A stretch of DNA of 64,000 bases from Paenibacillus sp. VTT E-133291 (GCF_002264395.1 NZ_NFVA01000010.1:1-64000), one strand, 5' to 3'. Counted from the first letter of the stretch, positions 38,707-48,237 are shown. Program-made: numbers and translations. Notes: generated by a model not told the origin, from the sequence alone.

Positions 38707-39420
38707 TTATTCTTCTGTCATTGCCTGCCGGTCTAAATTACGGTATTGCACAGCTTCCGCAAGATGCGCGGAAGTAATATCCGGTGCGCCTTCCAAATCA
38801 GCTATTGTACGGGATAGCTTAATAATTCGATCATGCGCTCGCATGCTTAAACCTAAATTTTCCAGAATGTCATACAGCAATTGGGCACCTTCACGGCTAA
38901 GGCTTGCATATCTCCGAAGGGAAGCGCCGGAAAGTTCACTATTCCAAGAAATAGGCAAGCGCTTAAACCGTTTAGTCTGTATCGCTTGTGCTGCCATCAC
39001 CTCTGCATACATCTCTGCCGAAGATAGAACATTACCCTGACGATCCCAATCCTTTGGACGAGGAACATCCACCTGTAAATCAATACGATCCAATAAGGGT
39101 CCTGATATCTTTGCGCGATATTGAGCAATTCTGGCGGGGCTGCATGTACAATGTTGTTGAGAAAGATTACTCCCAAAATAACCACAGCTACAGGGATTCA
39201 TCGATGCGGCCAACATGAATTTTGCAGGATAGGTAAAAGAAGCTCGAGCACGACTTATGGTAACAACCCCGTCTTCGAGCGGCTGGCGTAACACCTCAAG
39301 TACATTCCGAGAGAATTCGGGCAACTCATCTAAAAAGAGAATCCCTCGATGCGCAAGACTAACTTCTCCCGGCTTCGGAATACCTCCACCCCCAATAAGG
39401 CCTGCGGCTGATACAGTAAT
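38707..39420 (-). pseudogene. comM: comM (YifB family Mg chelatase-like ATPase), N-terminal half lost by insertion
   Basis: The remaining 238 codons encode the Walker B part and C-terminus of a YifB/ComM AAA+ ATPase (IPKPGEVSLAHRG, LFLDELPEFSRNVLEVLRQPLEDG, SCGYFGSN zinc-type motif, GPLLDRIDLQVDVPR, MRAHDRIIKLSRTIADL). An intact gene is about 510 codons. Homology begins abruptly at TVSAAGLIGGGG, just after the expected PHH, where an in-frame TAA and foreign DNA begin. Walker A is missing. ComM homologues are branch-migration helicases that aid natural transformation in Gram-negatives. An internal ATG at 39322-39324 could at most give a 205-residue fragment. Confidence 0.93.
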
Positions 39421-39435
39421 TTAAAGGGTGGCGAT
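39405..39435. repeat. left attachment-like repeat at the comM junction
   Basis: This 31-bp segment spans the point where comM stops. It is 26/31 identical, in the same orientation, to 56134-56164. Shared blocks on the plus strand are CGGCTGA, CAGTAAT, TAA and GGTGGCGAT. Its left half is comM coding sequence, its right half is foreign. Together with the second copy it looks like attL/attR of an integrated element. Confidence 0.75.
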
Positions 39436-39457
39436 CTAAGACTATTTTTTATAAGAT

Positions 39458-39489
39458 TAAAGGAGGACCAGTAAATTGGTCCTCCTTTA
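39458..39489 (-). terminator. terminator after kwaB
   Basis: TAAAGGAGGACCA and TGGTCCTCCTTTA form a perfect 13-bp stem with a 6-nt loop, 7 nt beyond the kwaB stop on the minus strand, followed by an A/T-rich tract. It would stop kwaAB transcription before the comM remnant. Confidence 0.8.
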
Positions 39490-39495
39490 CGCATA

Positions 39496-40440
39496 TTACC
39501 TACTTCTTCTTTTAGAAGACGCCTCATAACGATTAGTTGTTGCCTCTGAGCGAAGGTAATCATCATTCAAAGCTTTCAAAAAAACGAACGCATTCTCTTT
39601 TGTTAGATTGAATTTCCGGTTTTGATTGTCTATGGTAATACCTAATGTATAGTTTTGAATCGTTGCGCTAATTTGTTCAAAACCCATTACATCTATTAGT
39701 TGATTTCTTGAAATGGCAGCTAACTTTCGTTTCTTACGGGAATCTGTCCCTACAAATAGGGTTAACTCAGCAATATCAATGAAATCATGCGTAGCGGCTA
39801 TCTGTTGTAGTGCCATGCCTGATGCCGTTTCGTAATGGTCATCGAACCCAAATAAACTCTCAAAGTTGTTATTCTGTAAGATAACCAGTTCATCCTCGAA
39901 ACAAAACCCGTCAATTTTACCATCAATTTGAAAGACAGTTGAATCAATTTCCGAAAACCTCCCCGCTCGGAAGAACAAAGCATCAAACGAGCCGCCTTTT
40001 AATACCTTTCCATTACTGTATTTGCGGTAGAAGATAACGTGGTGATTACCAAATTGTATTTTAACCGCATAAGCCCAAAGGTATTTAAAGAATTCCTCGT
40101 CCATATCAACAATCTGCGGCGTATTTAATGCATTTACTATTTGGTTGTTTATGTAATCCGCATTCACCACTTCATTAGTCGGTATATATTGAAAGCATTC
40201 ACTTGTGTCCAAATTAATATCGTAGGGTACTATCTCTGCTGTAGACTCGATGAGTTTGTTGAGATGATAAGTAAACAACGATATAAATGCAGTTGAGACG
40301 ACATCGTTACTCTCAGCACGATGAACACAGTAAGGTTCGTCTCTTCGTTTATCTTTTGAGATCATAAATAAGTGAGCACGCGTATTTTGCGCGGCTTCCA
40401 AATCTATACGCAGTTGCGTTAATTCACCGATAGTCGCCAT
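39496..40440 (-). CDS. kwaB: Kiwa anti-phage protein KwaB (DUF4868)
   Basis: KwaB is the cytoplasmic DNA-binding/effector partner of the membrane protein KwaA in the Kiwa anti-phage system. The 314-residue protein has the DUF4868 pattern: a central region with ALFFRAGRFSEIDSTVFQID, GKIDGFCFEDELVILQNNNFESLFGF and a helical second half; the end is basic (RYEASSKRRSR). It begins 1 nt after the kwaA stop (TGA-A-ATG) with its SD inside kwaA. Identification is by remembered family features and by its transmembrane partner. Confidence 0.85.
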   Translation of the reverse strand: MATIGELTQLRIDLEAAQNTRAHLFMISKDKRRDEPYCVHRAESNDVVSTAFISLFTYHLNKLIESTAEIVPYDINLDTSECFQYIPTNEVVNADYINNQIVNALNTPQIVDMDEEFFKYLWAYAVKIQFGNHHVIFYRKYSNGKVLKGGSFDALFFRAGRFSEIDSTVFQIDGKIDGFCFEDELVILQNNNFESLFGFDDHYETASGMALQQIAATHDFIDIAELTLFVGTDSRKKRKLAAISRNQLIDVMGFEQISATIQNYTLGITIDNQNRKFNLTKENAFVFLKALNDDYLRSEATTNRYEASSKRRSR

Positions 40441-40441
40441 T

Positions 40442-41005
40442 TCATTTCACTCCTAGATATATATTGTCTTGTATAGAATAAAGATTGATTTTAGCGCCAT
40501 TTGAAATGGAGGCTTTTGTGATGACGATATGGTTATCGTTTAGCAAATAAATGTGGAAACCAAACACATTTAATAGTGGATTGATGTAGAATATGTTGGC
40601 ATTAACATAAACAATGGTCAGAATAATCATGAGTAATATAAATGATATCAAGTCGTTAAGCTTGTCTGTTTTAAACGAAGCAAAAGGGATTAAATATGTT
40701 GCAATATAGTTGAGTACATCGCTATTTTTTGTGGCTACCTGTGTAATTGTCAGTTCGTGAGACCCATAACGTTTGCATCGGGTAAGAACGATAACGAGAA
40801 TGACGTTTGGCACAATGCAAATGATGAGGAACACCAAAAAAAGTGTATTATTGGTGAAAACCCGATCTAATTCATATATGGAAATAGCGATTTGCTTCCA
40901 AGTCAACTTTTGAAGGTAATCAAAATTAATCAGTTGCGTGCACAATACGAGAAATAGAGGCGAAATGGAACTAAAAAACAACGTAGCTCGGACCCACGAA
41001 CGCAT
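40442..41005 (-). CDS. kwaA: Kiwa anti-phage membrane protein KwaA
   Basis: KwaA is the membrane-embedded sensor of Kiwa. The 187-residue protein has about four hydrophobic helices (roughly 7-25, 54-75, 97-112, 115-137) and a C-terminal soluble segment of about 45 residues, matching the architecture of KwaA. The ATG at 41003-41005 follows AAAGGAGGAGG. It forms a two-gene operon with kwaB, bounded by terminators on both sides, so Kiwa is an independent transcription unit beside the type I restriction operon. Confidence 0.82.
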   Translation of the reverse strand: MRSWVRATLFFSSISPLFLVLCTQLINFDYLQKLTWKQIAISIYELDRVFTNNTLFLVFLIICIVPNVILVIVLTRCKRYGSHELTITQVATKNSDVLNYIATYLIPFASFKTDKLNDLISFILLMIILTIVYVNANIFYINPLLNVFGFHIYLLNDNHIVITKASISNGAKINLYSIQDNIYLGVK

Positions 41006-41106
41006 GTTTCCTCCTCCTTTTTTATAGTGCTTTTTAACTATACAATATTACCCATTTATGTTCCACATCATTTTTAACAGCATATCTTTTTTTCGACTGA
41101 CACAAA

Positions 41107-41136
41107 AAAATCGCCGCATCTGCATGCGGCGATTTT
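41107..41136 (-). terminator. terminator after hsdR
   Basis: AAAATCGCCGCAT/ATGCGGCGATTTT is a 13-bp stem with a 4-nt loop, followed on the minus strand by seven T. It begins 6 nt past the hsdR stop and separates the hsd operon from kwaAB. Confidence 0.92.
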
Positions 41137-41141
41137 CTGAT

Positions 41142-44100
41142 TTAGTCTTTTTTAAGCAAATTATAGACGATTTTCCCAACGGCTTCACTGATCATCTTGC
41201 ATCCTTCATCGCTTGTCGATACAAATTGAACCAACTTGTTTAACTGATCGTTTTCATTCTCAAGTTGTTCTTTTTGCTCTTCAAAGGAATCGACAATACC
41301 ATCGATGAATTGATTTTCGAATGGATATTTGAAGTCATCATACGAATTGTTGACGACTTGCTCTTTCATCCCTGGTGTGCTGACAAATTTTTCAGCCACT
41401 TCATAAAGCTGACCGCTGATGATTTCGCCATCCAAGTTTGTGCCGAAGAGCTCATTGATCTGTTTGACGATTTCAGATAAATATTTATAATCATCTTGTT
41501 TTTTACCACCTGCACCAGATCCTCCGGTAAGAGGGGCTGATGTGCCTTTTTCAAGTTCGATCTGACCTTCTTCTACTTTCTTAATCCGGTAATACTCTAG
41601 GTCCACTAAATCTTCGTCAAGCGACCATCCCGTTTTCCCAAGTGGGTCGCTGATTTTTTTATAGAATAAGCGAATGAAAGCAAAATATTGTTTCATATCT
41701 TCTTCATATTCTACGAGCTGCGAAAGAAATAAATATAGCGATACAAATCGCTTCATGAGTGCTTTAACATCGTCTTGTTGATCAGCTGAGAGCGCCTTAT
41801 AGCGCTTCTCAGGCGTTTGTAAGATTTTATACAGCTTGGCTTGATCGGAACTGGTTTGCTTCGCCTTGGGCTGAAAGAAGACATCACAGAACGCTTGGAT
41901 CTCGTTGTCTTCATAAATTCTTGTCTCATCAAGTTCCCGGCGATACGCATACAGCAAATTGGGATCTGTTTCTTCGTCAATTTCCGTTTTTTCATAATAA
42001 GGTTGAAATGCTTTTTTGATCACTTCACGATCGTTAACAAAATCAAGTATAAACGTGTCTGTTTTTTCCGGATGTGTTCGGTTTAAGCGCGAAAGCGTCT
42101 GCACCGCTTTGATGCCGGTTAATTTCTTATCGACGTACATGGTATGAAGTAGAGGCTGGTCAAAGCCGGTTTGATACTTATCGGCGACAATCATGATTTT
42201 GTATTCATCTTCATCAAACACTTCGGCTGTCGCCGTATCAGGAAACCCGTTCATCCCAGCTTCGGTTACGACTTCGTCAAATTCAACGTCTTCGACTTTA
42301 CCGGAGAAGGCGACTAGCACCCGAAGATCGGTATACGCTTTTTGCGCTAGATAGGCTTTAAACGCATCCATGTAACGCTTGGCATGAAGACGAGAAGAAG
42401 TAACGACCATCGCTTTTGCTTGCCCACCGATTTTATCTTTCGTGAATGAACGGAAATGTTCGATTATGATTTCGGCTTTTTGTGACAAGTTTGTTGGATG
42501 AAGGGAGACGAAGCGGGCAATCGCCCTTTTCGCCTTTTTGCTGTCTACTTCCGGATCATCCGTAATCGATTTCGTGATTTTAAAATAGGTATCGTATGTG
42601 ACATAATGTTTGAGCACATCATGGATGAAGCCTTCTTCGATCGCTTGACGCATGGAATAAAGATGGAACGCTTCGTACTCGTCATCTTCGTTCTTGTTAC
42701 CAAACGTCTGCATCGTCTTTTTCTTCGGCGTTGCCGTAAAAGCGAAGAGACTTAAGTTTTGACGGCGTTCATACGCCGCAAGCACTTCTGCAATCTGATC
42801 ATCGACATCGAGTAGATCCTCGCCACGTTCATCGACGCTTTCCGCTTCCTCGAGCGATTTATAGGTTAACATGTCTTTCATTTTCGTTGATGTCATACCG
42901 GTTTGAGAACTATGCGCTTCATCCATAATGATCGCATACTTTGAGTTATGAGGCATACCGTTTAACTTGCCCATCACAAATGGAAATTTTTGAAGCGTCG
43001 TAACGATTACCTTTGCACCTCGGCTAAGCGCCTCCGCAAGCTGGGTTGACCCTTTATCAATGTAAGCGACAAATCCAGGCGTGGAGTCAAACTGCCGAAT
43101 CGTATCTTGAATTTGGGAATCGAGGACAATCCGATCCGTAATCACAACGACGGTATTAAAGATCGCTTTTCCGCTGGCGTCAGCGAGCGAAGCGAGACGG
43201 TGTGCCGTCCATGCGATCGTGTTGCTTTTACCACTACCAGCCGAGTGTTGGATTAGATAACGATTGCCAGCTCCGTTGGCGAAGACATGGTTTGCGATTT
43301 TACGAACCGCATCGAGCTGATGATAACGCGGGAAAATGAGTTGCTTCTTTTTCTTTTTTTTATCTTTTTTGTTTTCTTCAATTTTTAGTTCGATAAATCG
43401 CTGTAAAATATCAAACAAACTATCTTTTTGCAGTATTTCGTCCCATAAATAAGTGGTTTTATATCCGGTCTCGTGTTCGGGATTACCTTTTCCAAATCCA
43501 TCACCTTTGTTAAAAGGAAGAAAGTAGGTCTTTTCTTTTTTAAGTTCTGTCGTCATATGTATTTCGTCGGTATCGAGCGCGAAGTGTACGAGCGAACGCT
43601 CGTTAAAACGGAAGATCGGCTCCGACGGGTCTCGATCATGTTTGTATTGATGTATAGCATTTTCCCATGTTTGCGACGTCAGCGGATTTTTGAGTTCCAT
43701 GGTGATGATAGGGAAACCATTTACATCGATAACGACATCAAGGGAATTATTGTTTTTGTTGCTGTAATGGACTTGACGTGTAACAGACAGTCGATTCTTT
43801 TGATAATTCGCTATCGCGTCCGGGTTGAAATCATTATCCGGCTTCATATAAAACATTCGTAGCTCAATCCCGCGGTCTTTGTATTTACCTTGCGCGCTAT
43901 CGCGAAGGAAACCAATTAATCCCTTGGGATGCGTTTGGATTGCTCGAGTGATGGAATGGATAACGCTGTTTTCAACGGATACACCGTAAATGCTTTGAAG
44001 TGCAACCCAATGTTTGGGTTGGGTTTCTTGCAGAAACCGGATCAAGCGATTTTTAAACAGCCCTAGAGGTGCATCAAATTCAGCAGGGTTACCTTTTAGG

Positions 44101-44168
44101 TATCCCTGCTGAATGAGTGCCTGCTCAATGGCAGTTTCAAACACAATTTCACGATAATCGATGGTCAC
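41142..44168 (-). CDS. hsdR: type I restriction enzyme R subunit HsdR
   Basis: HsdR translocates and cleaves unmethylated DNA in a type I restriction complex. The N-terminal nuclease has the PD-(D/E)xK set Asp144, Glu158-x-Lys160 (TMELKN) followed by a QY element; the helicase motor has Walker A HSAGSGKSN (Lys314), DEAH box IIMDEAHSSQ, motif III FAFTATPKK, and motif VI TLSRLNRTHPEK. 1008 aa, complete. A Lys-rich stretch (about 264-276) lies before the helicase. It overlaps the hsdS stop by 4 nt and is last in the operon. Confidence 0.95.
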   Translation of the reverse strand: MTIDYREIVFETAIEQALIQQGYLKGNPAEFDAPLGLFKNRLIRFLQETQPKHWVALQSIYGVSVENSVIHSITRAIQTHPKGLIGFLRDSAQGKYKDRGIELRMFYMKPDNDFNPDAIANYQKNRLSVTRQVHYSNKNNNSLDVVIDVNGFPIITMELKNPLTSQTWENAIHQYKHDRDPSEPIFRFNERSLVHFALDTDEIHMTTELKKEKTYFLPFNKGDGFGKGNPEHETGYKTTYLWDEILQKDSLFDILQRFIELKIEENKKDKKKKKKQLIFPRYHQLDAVRKIANHVFANGAGNRYLIQHSAGSGKSNTIAWTAHRLASLADASGKAIFNTVVVITDRIVLDSQIQDTIRQFDSTPGFVAYIDKGSTQLAEALSRGAKVIVTTLQKFPFVMGKLNGMPHNSKYAIIMDEAHSSQTGMTSTKMKDMLTYKSLEEAESVDERGEDLLDVDDQIAEVLAAYERRQNLSLFAFTATPKKKTMQTFGNKNEDDEYEAFHLYSMRQAIEEGFIHDVLKHYVTYDTYFKITKSITDDPEVDSKKAKRAIARFVSLHPTNLSQKAEIIIEHFRSFTKDKIGGQAKAMVVTSSRLHAKRYMDAFKAYLAQKAYTDLRVLVAFSGKVEDVEFDEVVTEAGMNGFPDTATAEVFDEDEYKIMIVADKYQTGFDQPLLHTMYVDKKLTGIKAVQTLSRLNRTHPEKTDTFILDFVNDREVIKKAFQPYYEKTEIDEETDPNLLYAYRRELDETRIYEDNEIQAFCDVFFQPKAKQTSSDQAKLYKILQTPEKRYKALSADQQDDVKALMKRFVSLYLFLSQLVEYEEDMKQYFAFIRLFYKKISDPLGKTGWSLDEDLVDLEYYRIKKVEEGQIELEKGTSAPLTGGSGAGGKKQDDYKYLSEIVKQINELFGTNLDGEIISGQLYEVAEKFVSTPGMKEQVVNNSYDDFKYPFENQFIDGIVDSFEEQKEQLENENDQLNKLVQFVSTSDEGCKMISEAVGKIVYNLLKKD

Positions 44169-45481
44169 ATAGTAACCCCCTTTACATATTCACGTACATC
44201 AATTTTTCCTGTAACAGCTTCACTTATAAGTGCTTGGCGATATTCTTGAAGTTTTTCGATTTGTTGTTCAATTTTACTTATTAACTGATCATACTTTTTT
44301 GCTTCTTTTTCAAGAAAGTTAACGATTTGTTGCTGCTCCTCAATAGTAGGGAAAGCGATTTTTATATTACAAATCCGACCTGTATCTAAATGTGGATGTA
44401 ATGCACCAGTACGATAAGATAATAAAGTGTTTTTTCCATGATTAGATTGAAAATACCATGTTAAGTATTCTCCTAATCCGATATGCTGTCGCAATCTTAC
44501 AATTATAAGTGCATGACAATTACAGCCCTCGTACTCTGTGGTAACCACTGAGCATTGCCCTATTTCTGCACCTGTTTGTACAAATAAAACATCGCCTTTT
44601 CTCAAGATGGATTTTGATTGTTTTTTACTCCATTCTTTATCTACAAAATAATGCTTTCTATCGAACAATATTTTTCCATTTTTTATATGCATAGATTGGA
44701 GATATCTCACACCATCTTCCACCAAGATGTCTCTTGTTGGACCAACATAACCATTCGTCATTTTTTCAGCAGCAATTCCCAGCAGCATAGTTTTCCAATT
44801 ACTTGGTATTTCGCCCAACCACTCAATTCCCGAATCCTTCATGGGTGCTTCGCGGTTCAAACCTTTGGTTACAGCTTCTTCTATCAAGGATTGACGTTTT
44901 TCTTGCAAAAGCTCGACGAGTTTTTGTTGTTTATTGACTAGATTATCTATTTTTTTAGTTTGTTTATCTAGGAAGTTTACAATTGCTATTTGTTCATTTT
45001 TAGGGGGAATATATATATCCAAAGTTTTTAGTAATGAAATTGACAAACCTTCCCTATGTCCGTCTCCAACCAATCCTCTGATTTCTTTGTATCTCGAATC
45101 AAGTTGATAATACAAATAAGTAGGATGTAGTTTATCTTCTTTACAAATAAATGCAGCTAGTGATTGATTGCAGGTGGATTGAACTTTTAACACTGCAACC
45201 ATTCCTTTTGTTTTGCCTTGACCGTTCAACGCCATTAATATCGAATTCGCAGGAAGCATAGTAGCATTCGAATTATTCAAACCATCTACAGTAATTTTGT
45301 TATCTACTTCAAAAATTACTTTTTTATTTACTTCACCTGATGAGAGCCAATTAATTGTTCCATTCTCCCAATATGTTAGATTGTCTCTACTTGGGGTACC
45401 TCCAGTTTTAATATAAGTGTAATAATTTATTTTTCCAACAACCCAGTGATTGGGGTGCTTGATATTGATACTATTTTTCAA
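44165..45481 (-). CDS. hsdS: type I restriction enzyme specificity subunit HsdS
   Basis: HsdS recognises the split DNA target for both methylation and cleavage. Two target recognition domains are visible (about 1-150, and about 215-370), each followed by a conserved helical spacer (VNFLDKQTKKIDNLVNKQQKLVELLQEKRQ and VNFLEKEAKKYDQLISKIEQQIEKLQEYRQ). The central boundary shows the usual KDSGIEWLGEIPSNW. 438 aa, full length; start and stop overlap hsdM and hsdR by 4 nt. Confidence 0.94.
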   Translation of the reverse strand: MKNSINIKHPNHWVVGKINYYTYIKTGGTPSRDNLTYWENGTINWLSSGEVNKKVIFEVDNKITVDGLNNSNATMLPANSILMALNGQGKTKGMVAVLKVQSTCNQSLAAFICKEDKLHPTYLYYQLDSRYKEIRGLVGDGHREGLSISLLKTLDIYIPPKNEQIAIVNFLDKQTKKIDNLVNKQQKLVELLQEKRQSLIEEAVTKGLNREAPMKDSGIEWLGEIPSNWKTMLLGIAAEKMTNGYVGPTRDILVEDGVRYLQSMHIKNGKILFDRKHYFVDKEWSKKQSKSILRKGDVLFVQTGAEIGQCSVVTTEYEGCNCHALIIVRLRQHIGLGEYLTWYFQSNHGKNTLLSYRTGALHPHLDTGRICNIKIAFPTIEEQQQIVNFLEKEAKKYDQLISKIEQQIEKLQEYRQALISEAVTGKIDVREYVKGVTM

Positions 45482-47448
45482 GATAATACCCCCTTGATCA
45501 AATCAAGGATTTCATTTTCCAACGTTTTTATTTCATTATTAATTTCTTGTGCCGAACGCAGCTCCTGATACTTATAAAAATGTCGAGTAAAAGGTATTTC
45601 ATATCCTACTTTGCCTACCCCACCATCCTTATCATCTCGCACATCCATATTAATCCAAGCATCTTCCACATGTGGAAGAACTTCGGTATTAAAGTAATCA
45701 TAAATATCTTGCTTCAGGGGAACACTTTCAAAATCTCGCAACTCGGAGTCAGCCTCTTTATTGCCTTTACCATCCAGACAAATATCTGCCGTTTCATCAC
45801 GTTCGGCTAGTGCCGATAAAAGAGCTTTAAAGATAGGCGGTTTAATGGTAAGCATCTTTTGCTTGAAGCTTTTCTTTAAGGCTTTTTCAAATTCATCCCG
45901 ATTGAGATATAGTTTATCGGCATCCATTTCCTTCAAAACGGCTTTGATTTGCTCCTTTTCGCCTTCGCCAAGCTTGGCAAATGATGTTTGCGAAGATAGT
46001 CGTTCTATCCGATCAAGCGAAGCCCGGAAATTCAGTCGCAGCGGTCGCTCAATCGTAATCCGGCGGTAGCCGAAATCTTCGTTATCGAAAACTTTGCAGT
46101 CTTCGCCTTCGGCGAAGTAACTGTAGAGTTTGATGATTTCATTAATATGTTCTTCGCCAAGCTCATTTCGCTTACTACCAAGGCTTTTGCGCATTTTCTG
46201 ATACTTATCAACGGCATTGATAAGCTGTACTTTGCCGCGGCGATCAGCCTGCTTGTGATTACTAAGCACCCAAATGTACGTTGAAATGCCAGTGTTATAA
46301 AAAAGATCCGTAGGGAGTGCAATAATCGCTTCGAGCAAGTCGTTTTCAATGATCCAGCGACGAATTTCGCTCTCACCTGAGGCTGCGCCTCCGGTGAATA
46401 GCGGGCTGCCGTTTAGAACGATAGCTATTCGACCTTCACCTGGTTTCATTTTGGAAATCATGTGCTGCAAGAAAAGAAGAGACCCATCGCTAACACGAGG
46501 CAATCCGGCGCCAAAGCGACCATTAAACCCTTGTTTTTGATGTTCATCGGTAATATCTTTTTGCGTTTTCTTCCAGTCCACGCCAAATGGCGGATTTGAT
46601 AGGAAGTAATGAAACTCTTCGTTTTCAAGTCCATCTTGGGTAAAACTATTGCCAAGTTTGATATTCGAGACATTCAGCCCTTTAAGTAGCATGTCGGACT
46701 TGCAAATCGCATAAGATTCCCCATTTAATTCTTGCCCGAACACTTCAACGTTCATCGATGGGTTCAGTTTACGTAGGTATTCGTACGCTACCGCAAGCAT
46801 TCCGCCCGTACCGCATGCTGGATCGTAGATCTTACGTACCACTTTTTCACCGGTGAGTGCCGCTGCGTCCGCTTCAAAGAGCACGTTAACCATAAGCTGG
46901 ATGACTTCGCGCGGCGTAAAATGCTCCCCGGCAGTTTCATTGGATTGCTCCGAAAAACGACGAATGAGTTCTTCGAATATGTAGCCCATTTCGATATTGC
47001 TAACTAAGTTTGGGTGAAGGTCAATTTTAAGCATTTCTTCAAGTACATTGAAAAGGATATTACCTTCTTGGAGTTTATTGATTTGCGCTTCAAAATCAAA
47101 GTATCGAATGATTTCACGTGCATTTTCGGAGAACCCTTGTACATATTGCTTGATGTTATCCCCAAGCATCCCAGGGAAATCACGCATGGAGCGCATGGTA
47201 AAGGTACTCGTATTATAGAATTTGGATCCCGAAGCTCGTTCTAGCATCCGTTGTTGGACTGTCGTCAATGGCTCTGCCATGTTCTTATAGTTGTCGAGCA
47301 CCTTATCTTTGGTATCCTCTAAGGCACAATCGAGTCGTCGTAACACCGTAAACGGCAAGATTACTTTGCCGTAATCCGATTGTTTATAATCACCGCGAAG
47401 TAGTTCAGCGATGTTCCATATTAAACTGACTTTATCTGAAAAATTCAT
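45478..47448 (-). CDS. hsdM: type I DNA methyltransferase subunit HsdM
   Basis: HsdM is the N6-adenine methyltransferase of the type I complex. The AdoMet motif DPACGTGGM (from about residue 209) and catalytic NPPF (285-288) are intact; an N-terminal HsdM_N helical domain precedes them. 656 aa with a C-terminal helical extension, longer than the EcoKI type (about 530) but common in this subfamily. Start at ATG 47446-47448 with GGGGAG; an in-frame start six codons upstream is less well placed. Confidence 0.94.
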   Translation of the reverse strand: MNFSDKVSLIWNIAELLRGDYKQSDYGKVILPFTVLRRLDCALEDTKDKVLDNYKNMAEPLTTVQQRMLERASGSKFYNTSTFTMRSMRDFPGMLGDNIKQYVQGFSENAREIIRYFDFEAQINKLQEGNILFNVLEEMLKIDLHPNLVSNIEMGYIFEELIRRFSEQSNETAGEHFTPREVIQLMVNVLFEADAAALTGEKVVRKIYDPACGTGGMLAVAYEYLRKLNPSMNVEVFGQELNGESYAICKSDMLLKGLNVSNIKLGNSFTQDGLENEEFHYFLSNPPFGVDWKKTQKDITDEHQKQGFNGRFGAGLPRVSDGSLLFLQHMISKMKPGEGRIAIVLNGSPLFTGGAASGESEIRRWIIENDLLEAIIALPTDLFYNTGISTYIWVLSNHKQADRRGKVQLINAVDKYQKMRKSLGSKRNELGEEHINEIIKLYSYFAEGEDCKVFDNEDFGYRRITIERPLRLNFRASLDRIERLSSQTSFAKLGEGEKEQIKAVLKEMDADKLYLNRDEFEKALKKSFKQKMLTIKPPIFKALLSALAERDETADICLDGKGNKEADSELRDFESVPLKQDIYDYFNTEVLPHVEDAWINMDVRDDKDGGVGKVGYEIPFTRHFYKYQELRSAQEINNEIKTLENEILDLIKGVLS

Positions 47449-47544
47449 GTAAACTCCCCTTTTCACATCTGGTTGTAATTCCTATGAGAATTCTATATAG
47501 ATACATAGGTTTCCTTCAATGGAGCAGAAACGACACCATTCAAC

Positions 47545-47553
47545 ATTATATCA
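47545..47553 (-). promoter_or_regulatory. hsdMSR promoter, extended -10
   Basis: On the minus strand TGA-TATAAT is a perfect extended -10 element about 100 nt upstream of hsdM. The -35 region is weak, which is acceptable for an extended -10 promoter. It is the only strong candidate promoter for the restriction operon. Confidence 0.6.
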
Positions 47554-47644
47554 GAAGCCCTAGGAAATAAGGATACTAAGAAAATATTGAATGTGATATA
47601 TTCGAACTACGCTCTAATTAACCAAAGCGAAAGGGGTAACTATT

Positions 47645-47872
47645 ATGACAAGTACAATCACTAAATGTTTAAGCGTAGATGGTGGATATTATCTAGAGGG
47701 ACTGATCTCTAATAGGAATGAGGACGGTTGGGCGATTTGGACAGCAACGTTAGATCTCGACTTGAACATTGTTGAATTTGCTCCCGAATCTTTGACAAGT
47801 GATGAGATAGCATCTATAAAATTAGTAATAATAAAATACCGGACGAAAATAGTGTCAGGAGGTTTTGTTTAA
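47645..47872 (+). CDS. small protein, function unknown
   Basis: A 75-residue acidic protein, not recognised. It begins MTSTITKCLSVDGGYYLEG and has alternating beta-like stretches with a C-terminal helix (SLTSDEIASIKLVIIKYR). ATG at 47645 with AAAGGGG 8 nt upstream. It is divergent from hsdM and just ahead of another small gene, ending where that gene's strong SD (AAGGAGGGG) begins, so the two form a small operon of unknown role within the element. Confidence 0.55.
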   Translation: MTSTITKCLSVDGGYYLEGLISNRNEDGWAIWTATLDLDLNIVEFAPESLTSDEIASIKLVIIKYRTKIVSGGFV

Positions 47873-47904
47873 AGGAGGGGATACCACTGAAAAGAAAAGT
47901 AATT

Positions 47905-48237
47905 ATGTCGACTGGTTCTGAAATGTTCGATGATTCTATTGAGGAACGATCTGATATCATTGATGTTGTTGCGATCTTCAAAAACATTGATGCTTTATAT
48001 CAAGGTTTACTACATCATCAACAGGTAGAAATCATCGTTTTATCTAGTTTTATTACAAACTCTATCGAAGAAATGAAAAGTGTTATTGAATTTATTGAAA
48101 AAACGAATCCTAAATTAAAAATTATATTACTGTTAAATGAGGATTACGGAAATCATATCCATTTACAAAACCCAAATATAAAAAAACTAACCGGAAAATT
48201 CACCTACAGTGAATTTGAAGCGTTATTTCTAACATAA
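47905..48237 (+). CDS. small alpha/beta (receiver-like) protein, function unknown
   Basis: A 110-residue protein with a Rossmann/receiver-like pattern: alternating hydrophobic strands (IIDVVAIF, EIIVLSSFIT, LKIILLLN) and amphipathic helices. It resembles the degenerate N-terminal receiver domain found on some MinD/CpaE-like proteins, but nothing follows it. A strong AAGGAGGGG lies 21-29 nt before the ATG at 47905; an in-frame CTG at 47887, better spaced from that SD, would add KRKVI, which completes a first beta strand. Start is therefore uncertain. Confidence 0.55.
   Translation: MSTGSEMFDDSIEERSDIIDVVAIFKNIDALYQGLLHHQQVEIIVLSSFITNSIEEMKSVIEFIEKTNPKLKIILLLNEDYGNHIHLQNPNIKKLTGKFTYSEFEALFLT

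Noticed and set aside
39330..39566. Minus-strand open frame across the comM junction
   Set aside because: It is out of frame with comM and overlaps the kwaB end and terminator; the comM frame has a stop at the junction.
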